From: PALSA-555 sp035468285
GTDB taxonomy: Bacteria; Actinomycetota; Acidimicrobiia; IMCC26256; PALSA-555
Length of the DNA stretch: 64,000 nucleotides
Reading direction: 5' to 3'
NCBI GenBank assembly: GCA_035468285.1
Contig: DATISY010000009.1
Coordinates: forward strand, 1 to 64,000
The notes below the pieces were generated by a model that saw only the letters and a program-made list of their open reading frames with translations, ran no database searches and was not told the DNA's origin. Within the stretch, counting starts at the first letter, position 1, and the number at the start of each line of letters is the position of its first letter. Below, piece by piece: positions 59,304 to 64,000 of the stretch. A program made the position numbers and the translations under genes.

Positions 59304-60096
59304 ACGCCGCTACCAGCGACCGGACGTGCCGCGCGACGACCGTCAGATCCGGGTCGGGTCCCTCCTGTTCACCATGGTCGAGCCCCATCGGGGCCACGAA
59401 GTCGCGTACAACCGCTGGTACGAGCGTGACCACTTCTACGCCGGGTGCATGGTCGGCAAGTGGCAATTCGCCGGTGCCCGGTACGTCGCGACGCGGGACT
59501 GCAAGGCGAAGCGGTACCCGGCGGCGTCGCCGATCACCCCCGATCCGATGGTCGGCTCGTACCTCGCGGTCTACTGGGTCCTCGACGGCCACCACGACGA
59601 GTGGAACGAGTGGGGCGTCGAGCAAGTGAACTGGCTCCACGCCAACGAGCGCATGTTCCTCGACCGTGACCACATCCACACCGCGCTCTACACCTACGCC
59701 GACGAGCTGAACGGTCCCGGGAGCACCATGCCGGTGGAGCTGGCCCTCGACCGCGCCTATCCGGGCATCGTCGCCGTGATCGGTGAAGCCGGCGACGGCG
59801 GCGTCGAAGCTGTCACCGAGTGGTCACGGGAACGGGGCTGCCCCGCCGACGTGATGCTGGTGGGCACACCACTCCCACTGCGCGGTGACCGGCCCGCCGA
59901 CGTTCCCGACCAGCCGACCGGGAACCGGTTCCTGCACCTCTACTTCTCCGCCGAGAACCCGCTCGACGTGTGGGACGAACGGTACGCGTCCCTGGGCGCG
60001 GAGCTCGCCGCGAGCGGGACCGGCGAGGTGCTGTTCGCGTCACCGTTCCTCTCGACGATCCCCGGGACCGACACCTACACCGACGAGCTGTGGTGA
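59290..60096 (+). CDS. Hypothetical protein, possible double dimeric alpha/beta-barrel
   Basis: 268 residues, no firm family. VGSLLFTMVEPHRGHEVAYN and RWYERDHFYAGCMVGKW look like an EthD/NIPSNAP-type ferredoxin-like half; a second half ends FLHLYFSAENPLDVWDERY. Such domains bind small hydrophobic molecules. ATG has AAGGAG at good spacing, inside the preceding gene. Likely works with the upstream acyl-CoA synthetase. Confidence 0.65.
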   Translation: MNASERRYQRPDVPRDDRQIRVGSLLFTMVEPHRGHEVAYNRWYERDHFYAGCMVGKWQFAGARYVATRDCKAKRYPAASPITPDPMVGSYLAVYWVLDGHHDEWNEWGVEQVNWLHANERMFLDRDHIHTALYTYADELNGPGSTMPVELALDRAYPGIVAVIGEAGDGGVEAVTEWSRERGCPADVMLVGTPLPLRGDRPADVPDQPTGNRFLHLYFSAENPLDVWDERYASLGAELAASGTGEVLFASPFLSTIPGTDTYTDELW

Positions 60097-60099
60097 GCC

Positions 60100-60525
60100 T
60101 CAGGCGGCCGAGTCCCGCGGCCGGAACATCGGCAGCGTGAGCTCGTCGTCGACCGCCTCGAACGTGACCTCGACGGGAAGGTCGAGGCGCAGCACCTCGG
60201 GTCCGGCGCCACGGAGGTTGGTGACGACCCGGACGCCCTCGTCGGTCTCCACGACGATGACCGCATAGGGGATCTCGGGGGCGAACGCCGGGCTCATCGC
60301 CTGGTGCACGACCGTCCACGTGAACACGCGGCCCCGGCCCGTGGAGCGACCCCACGCCCACCGCGCCGATCCGCACGCCGCGCACAGCGCCCGGGGCGGG
60401 TGCCGCCAAGTGCCGCAGTCCTCGCAGCGCTGGAACCGGAGCTCCCCACGGGCGCAGTAGTCGTAGTACGCCGCGGTCATGCCCTCCAGCACGGGCCGGG
60501 GCTTGGGCGCGGTCGGCGGCGTCAC
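60100..60525 (-). CDS. Zinc-ribbon/OB-fold protein (DUF35, ChsH2-like)
   Basis: 141 residues. The rubredoxin-like zinc ribbon is CEDCGTWRHPPRALCAACG, followed by an OB fold (GRVFTWTVVHQAMSPAF, IPYAVIVVET). DUF35 proteins partner with thiolase-like enzymes such as Ltp2 and bind acyl-CoA. The start overlaps the stop of the thiolase-like gene by 4 nt, the standard pairing. Confidence 0.92.
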   Translation of the reverse strand: MTPPTAPKPRPVLEGMTAAYYDYCARGELRFQRCEDCGTWRHPPRALCAACGSARWAWGRSTGRGRVFTWTVVHQAMSPAFAPEIPYAVIVVETDEGVRVVTNLRGAGPEVLRLDLPVEVTFEAVDDELTLPMFRPRDSAA

Positions 60526-61697
60526 CGGTCTCGCCCCAGGATCGCGAGGCTCCCGTCGCCGAAGTCACCCCAACCGGTGACGACCCCGACCTCGGCGTCG
60601 GGGACTTGCGCCGCGCCGGCGTCGCCACGGAGCTGGCGGGTCGCCTCGACGATGTGGTTCAGACCCCAGACGTGACCCTGGGACAGCAGGCCACCGTGGG
60701 TGTTCATCGGGTACCGGCCGCCGAGCTCGATGGTCCCGCCGGCGACGAAGTCCGGTGCCTCGCCCCGGCCGCAGAGGCCCAACGCTTCCAGCTCGAGGAG
60801 CACGATGTGGGTGAAGCAGTCGTACACCTCGAGGAAGTCGAGCTCCTCGGGGCGGACGCCGGCCTGCGCGAACGCCTCGGGCGCCGCGTACGACAAGCCG
60901 ATCTGGAACGGATCGGCGCGGCTCGGGATGTCGTCGGCGGGGTATGGGTGGCCCTCGGCGGCTCCGAGAATCAGCACCGGGCGGTGGGCCAGGTCACGAG
61001 CGCGGTCGTGCGTCGTGACGATGTACGCCGCGGCGGCATCCGTCTCCAGGCAGCAGTCGAAGAGACGGAACGGTTCGGAGATGAACCGCGCGGACCGGTA
61101 CTCGTCGAGCGTCAGCTCCCGTCCCCGCATCAACGCCTTCTCGTTCAGCTGCGCGTGACGGCGACACGCGAGCGCGACCGCGGCGGTGGCCTCCTCGGGC
61201 ACGTGGAACTCCTGCTGGTACCGCATCGCGAGCCACGCGTACATCTGCACGGCGGCCATCGCGCCGTACGGTCGGTAGTAGTCGATCGCCGTGTCGACCA
61301 CCGATGTGGACAGGAAGGCATGGCGGGGCCGGCGGGCTCCCGGTTTGGGCCGGAAGATCGAGTATCCGTTCCATCCCACCGTGACGAGCACCGTCGAGGC
61401 GATCCCGGTCGTCACCGCGGTCGCGGCGTGCTGCAACGCCGCGGTGGGGCTGGCGCCGCCCATCATGACCGTCGCCGCGAACCGCAGGTTCTCGATCCCG
61501 AGATTGGCAGCGAGCTCCTCTGCCGTGGTGAAGCCGGCGGGTGGGATGATGCCGTCGAGGTCGCCGCGGGTGAGGCCGGCGTCGTCGAGCGCGGCGAGTG
61601 ACGCGTCCAGCATCAGCTCGAACGGGAGCCGGTCCGAGCCGCGCGTGTAGGCGGTTTCGGCGACCCCGACGACCGCCGCGCCGTCTCGGGTGGTCAT
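60522..61697 (-). CDS. Thiolase-like lipid-transfer protein (Ltp/SCP2-type, aldolase-like)
   Basis: 391 residues, thiolase fold of the SCP2/Ltp class. AVVGVAETAYTRGSDRLPFE at the start; ATVMMGGASPTAALQHAA stands where thiolases carry the nucleophilic Cys, which is absent. LEVYDCFTHIVLLELEALGL and MNTHGGLLSQGHVWGLNH hold the Tyr and His region. With DUF35 next door this matches the Ltp2-ChsH2 aldolases that cleave steroid side-chain acyl-CoA (known family), rather than a Claisen thiolase. The exact substrate is unknown. Confidence 0.9.
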   Translation of the reverse strand: MTTRDGAAVVGVAETAYTRGSDRLPFELMLDASLAALDDAGLTRGDLDGIIPPAGFTTAEELAANLGIENLRFAATVMMGGASPTAALQHAATAVTTGIASTVLVTVGWNGYSIFRPKPGARRPRHAFLSTSVVDTAIDYYRPYGAMAAVQMYAWLAMRYQQEFHVPEEATAAVALACRRHAQLNEKALMRGRELTLDEYRSARFISEPFRLFDCCLETDAAAAYIVTTHDRARDLAHRPVLILGAAEGHPYPADDIPSRADPFQIGLSYAAPEAFAQAGVRPEELDFLEVYDCFTHIVLLELEALGLCGRGEAPDFVAGGTIELGGRYPMNTHGGLLSQGHVWGLNHIVEATRQLRGDAGAAQVPDAEVGVVTGWGDFGDGSLAILGRDR

Positions 61698-61706
61698 GGC
61701 CGGGGC

Positions 61707-61716
61707 AGACTACCGT
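61707..61716. promoter_or_regulatory. Back-to-back overlapping -10 hexamers of divergent genes
   Basis: Reverse TAGTCT (61707-61712) ends 9 nt before the ATG at 61697; forward TACCGT (61711-61716) ends 8 nt before the ATG at 61725. They share two bases in an intergenic space of only 27 bp. Confidence 0.6.
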
Positions 61717-61724
61717 CCGCGCCG

Positions 61725-62744
61725 ATGAAGCTGGACCACTACCTGCGCGCCGACCTGCCCGCCACCGCGCGTGTGGCGTCGCAGCTGGAAGCGCTCGGCT
61801 TCGATGGTCTGTACACCGCGGAAGGGCCGCACGAACCGTTCCTGCCGCTGGCGCTGGCCGCGGAGCACACCAGCCGGGCGACGCTCTTCACCAACATCGC
61901 GGTGGCGTTCGCCCGGAGCCCGATGGATCTCGCCCAGACCGCCAACGACCTCCAGCTCGGGTCGAAGGGACGGTTCGTCCTCGGTGTCGGCTCCCAGATC
62001 CGGCCCCACATCCAGAACCGCTTCTCGATGCCGTGGCAGCGGCCAGTGGAACGCATGCGGGAGCTGGTCCTGGCGATCAAGGCGATCCACCGGACGTGGA
62101 ACGAGCGCGTGCCTCTCGAGTTCCCGGGCGCGCAGTTCACGCACACCCTCATGACGCCGTTCTTCGACCCGGGCCCAAACCCGTTTGGGCCGCCGCCCAT
62201 CTGGGTCGCGGGCCTGGGGCCGCAGATGACGCGGGCCGCCGCCGAAGTCGGGGATGGGCTGCTCGTCCACCCGTTCCACTCGGGCCGCTTCGTGCGGGAG
62301 CGTCTGGCGCCGACCGTCACCGAAGGGCTCGCCGCGTCGGGCCGCCCCCGGGGAGCGTTCACGGTCGCGGCGGTGCCGATCGTCTGCACCGGTCGCACGG
62401 ACGAGGAGCGCGCGGCCGCTGCTGCAGGAGTCCGACGGCTCTTGGCGTTCTACGGGTCGACGCCGGCGTATCGCGTGACGTTGGACCTGCACGGGTGGGG
62501 TGAGCTCCAGACCGAGCTGAACCGGCTCTCGAAGGCCGGGCGTTGGGCCGAGCTGGCGGATCGAATCGACGACGAGGTGCTCGAGACGCTCACGGTGTCC
62601 GGCCCGCCGGAGGAGATCGGGGCGCGGGTGGCCGCCCGCTACGGGGACACGGTCGACCGGGTGGGGCTCTCGATGCCATACGACGTGGCCGCCGAGACGT
62701 TGACCGCGCTCGTGGCGGGCTTCGGGTCCGCTCGGACAGGATGA
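61725..62744 (+). CDS. LLM class oxidoreductase, probably F420-dependent
   Basis: 339 residues. GFDGLYTAEGPHEPFLPLAL, NIAVAFARSPMDLAQTANDL and LGVGSQIRPHIQNRFSMPW match the actinobacterial F420-dependent LLM branch. ATG at 61725 fixed by the -10 spacing. Runs into the SDR gene at 62749 after 4 nt and is co-transcribed with it. Substrate unknown. Confidence 0.9.
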   Translation: MKLDHYLRADLPATARVASQLEALGFDGLYTAEGPHEPFLPLALAAEHTSRATLFTNIAVAFARSPMDLAQTANDLQLGSKGRFVLGVGSQIRPHIQNRFSMPWQRPVERMRELVLAIKAIHRTWNERVPLEFPGAQFTHTLMTPFFDPGPNPFGPPPIWVAGLGPQMTRAAAEVGDGLLVHPFHSGRFVRERLAPTVTEGLAASGRPRGAFTVAAVPIVCTGRTDEERAAAAAGVRRLLAFYGSTPAYRVTLDLHGWGELQTELNRLSKAGRWAELADRIDDEVLETLTVSGPPEEIGARVAARYGDTVDRVGLSMPYDVAAETLTALVAGFGSARTG

Positions 62745-62748
62745 CGAC

Positions 62749-63495
62749 GTGACCGACGGGCAGACCTTCGAGGACCGGGTGGCGCTCGTGACCGGCGCGG
62801 GGCAGGGCGTCGGGGCGGGGATCGCCAGCCGGCTCGCCGCGGCCGGCGCCACCGTGGCCGTGAACGACGTGCACGCCGATCGGGCCCAGGCGATCGCGGA
62901 CCGGATCACCGCGGCGGGGGGACGGGCACGACCTGCGGTCGCGGACGTGACCGACCTCGCCGCGGTGGAGACGCTGGTGGCCGACGTCGCGACGGCGGTC
63001 GGGCCGGTGGACATCCTCGTGAACAATGCGGGGATCCCCACCGATGGGTTCGTCCCCCGCCCGTTCCGGGAGATGCCCGTCACCGAGTGGGACCGTTTCG
63101 TCCGGCTCAACCTCTATGGCGTTCTCCACGGCGTCAAGGCCACCGTGGACGGCATGTGCGACCGGGGATGGGGACGGATCGTGACCGTGTCGTCGGAGGC
63201 CGGCCGGATGGGTCTCCCCAGCGGGATCTCGCTCTACGGCGCCAGCAAGGCCGCAGCGATCGGGTTCTCCCGGCACCTGGCCCTCGAGCTGGTCGGGACG
63301 GGCGTCACGGCGAACTGTGTCGCCCTCGGGCTCATGGCGACCGGGCCCGACGACGCCCGTCGGCCCCCGTGGCCGACGGGCCGGCTGGGCGATCCGGCGG
63401 ACGTCGCCGCCGCGGTCTGCTTTCTCGCCTCCGATGACGCCGAGTGGATCACCGGCCAGGTGCTGGGCGTCAACGGTGGAGCCCTGACGACCTGA
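62749..63495 (+). CDS. Short-chain dehydrogenase/reductase (SDR)
   Basis: 248 residues. VTGAGQGVGAGIASRLA, VNNAGIPTDG, TVSSEAGRMG (Ser) and LYGASKAAAIGF (Tyr/Lys). GTG start 4 nt after the LLM stop. Resembles 3-hydroxyacyl-CoA or steroid-type SDRs, substrate not determinable. Followed by a small barrel protein. Confidence 0.92.
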   Translation: MTDGQTFEDRVALVTGAGQGVGAGIASRLAAAGATVAVNDVHADRAQAIADRITAAGGRARPAVADVTDLAAVETLVADVATAVGPVDILVNNAGIPTDGFVPRPFREMPVTEWDRFVRLNLYGVLHGVKATVDGMCDRGWGRIVTVSSEAGRMGLPSGISLYGASKAAAIGFSRHLALELVGTGVTANCVALGLMATGPDDARRPPWPTGRLGDPADVAAAVCFLASDDAEWITGQVLGVNGGALTT

Positions 63496-63515
63496 ACCGA
63501 ACCGAGGAGCGCAAC

Positions 63516-63866
63516 ATGCCGAAGGGAATCTTCATCGCCTTGTCCAACGCCGTCAGCAGCGATGTCGACGAGGAATTCAACGACTGGTACGACGCGGTGC
63601 ACGCCCGGGAGGTGCTGGCGCTCCCCGGCGTCCGCTCCTTCCGCCGGTTCCGGTTGGCACCCGCGCAGGTGATCCCAGGCGACGAGCGATCCACGCACCA
63701 GTACCTGGCGTTGTACGAGCTCGACGTCGAGGACTGGGAGTCGTTCGCCGCCGAGAATCAGCAGGCCTTCGTGGACGGCCGCATCACGATCCGGCCCGAG
63801 CTGCTCGAGCTCGACCCGATGGTCCTCACCTTGGTCTTCGAGGAGGTCACGCCCGAGACGACGTAG
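63516..63866 (+). CDS. Small EthD/NIPSNAP-like dimeric alpha/beta-barrel protein
   Basis: 116 residues, single ferredoxin-like domain. IFIALSNAVSSDVDEEFNDW and YDAVHAREVLALPGVRSFRR are typical of EthD-like proteins, which are often enriched near degradation genes. RBS GAGGAGC upstream of the ATG. Last gene of the LLM-SDR unit, 20 nt after the SDR stop. Confidence 0.75.
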   Translation: MPKGIFIALSNAVSSDVDEEFNDWYDAVHAREVLALPGVRSFRRFRLAPAQVIPGDERSTHQYLALYELDVEDWESFAAENQQAFVDGRITIRPELLELDPMVLTLVFEEVTPETT

Positions 63867-63915
63867 GCGTCGGGTTCGCACAGCGCCGACGCCACGGCCC
63901 GCGTCGGCCCGCGCG

Positions 63916-64000
63916 TCACAGGTCCTGGATCGGTGCCAAGACCTCAGCGGCGAACGTCGTGATGTGCTCCAGGAGGTCTTGCACCGACCGGCCGGGGAGC
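63916..64000 (-). CDS. C-terminal end of a probable LLM oxidoreductase, truncated by window
   Basis: Open reverse-strand frame from the right edge to the TGA at 63916-63918, ending in LLEHITTFAAEVLAPIQDL. Such tails (helix with FAxxVLP-like ending) are common in LLM proteins. Only about 27 residues are visible, so the call is tentative. Confidence 0.4.
   Translation of the reverse strand, partial: LPGRSVQDLLEHITTFAAEVLAPIQDL

Overview
This window is very GC-rich and uses many GTG (and at least one TTG) starts. It carries several F420-type luciferase-like (LLM) oxidoreductases, CaiB and Ltp2/DUF35 families, an encapsulin, and dense acyl-CoA metabolism. Together these point to an actinobacterium (Actinomycetota), plausibly an environmental member of Acidimicrobiia. 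The lineage is an inference from gene content. No rRNA, tRNA, CRISPR array or insertion sequence was seen.

Layout. 1-2.8 kb: 3' part of an acyl-CoA synthetase, a gap, and a DUF3048 lipoprotein. 2.9-6.3 kb: a three-gene ABC importer of sulfonate/nitrate/taurine type, divergent from an Rrf2 regulator, with an AT-rich operator region between them. 6.3-10.3 kb: acyl-CoA dehydrogenase (ACAD), a Urate_ox_N membrane protein, a thioesterase, a histidine phosphatase and a secreted LysM protein. 10.3-17.4 kb: a fused two-domain ACAD, then a reverse-strand run of thiolase, inositol-phosphatase-like protein, FGGY kinase, P450 and ferredoxin. 17.5-26 kb: acyl-CoA synthetase, MaoC-like protein, amidohydrolase, a VOC/ANL/DUF2889 operon, LLM oxidoreductase and two SDRs. 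26-35.5 kb: class II aldolase, aldehyde dehydrogenase, Ppx/GppA phosphatase, TetR regulator, CaiB transferase, an orphan ThDP-enzyme central domain, SDR, and a lone tyrosine recombinase. 35.5-41.9 kb: three amidohydrolase-type genes, small proteins, a hydrolase and a methyltransferase. 41.9-45.7 kb: an encapsulin with ferritin-like cargo beside an acyl-CoA synthetase, plus VOC and OsmC proteins. 45.7-50.9 kb: a carboxyltransferase with an ACAD pair, and a secreted peptidase. 50.9-64 kb: LLM and SDR genes, a glutamine-synthetase-like/glutamine-amidotransferase pair, more acyl-CoA synthetases, a DUF35/thiolase-like pair, and the C-terminal end of a probable LLM gene at the right edge.

How it fits together. 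Six adenylate-forming (ANL) enzymes, four ACAD genes, two thiolase-family genes, two hot-dog proteins, a CoA-transferase, a carboxyltransferase, many SDRs and a P450/ferredoxin pair suggest breakdown of a lipid, steroid or other branched or cyclic acyl-CoA substrate. The substrate cannot be read from the sequence.

Two regulatory patterns stand out. A palindrome CTGACR-N4-YGTCAG (five copies with identical 16-bp geometry plus three variants) lies in promoter regions of acyl-CoA genes and looks like the operator of one regulon, which may include the encapsulin. In addition, about 17 genes have a TASNNT hexamer (S = C or G) 6-9 nt before the start codon, the signature of leaderless transcription. 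It helps fix several start codons.
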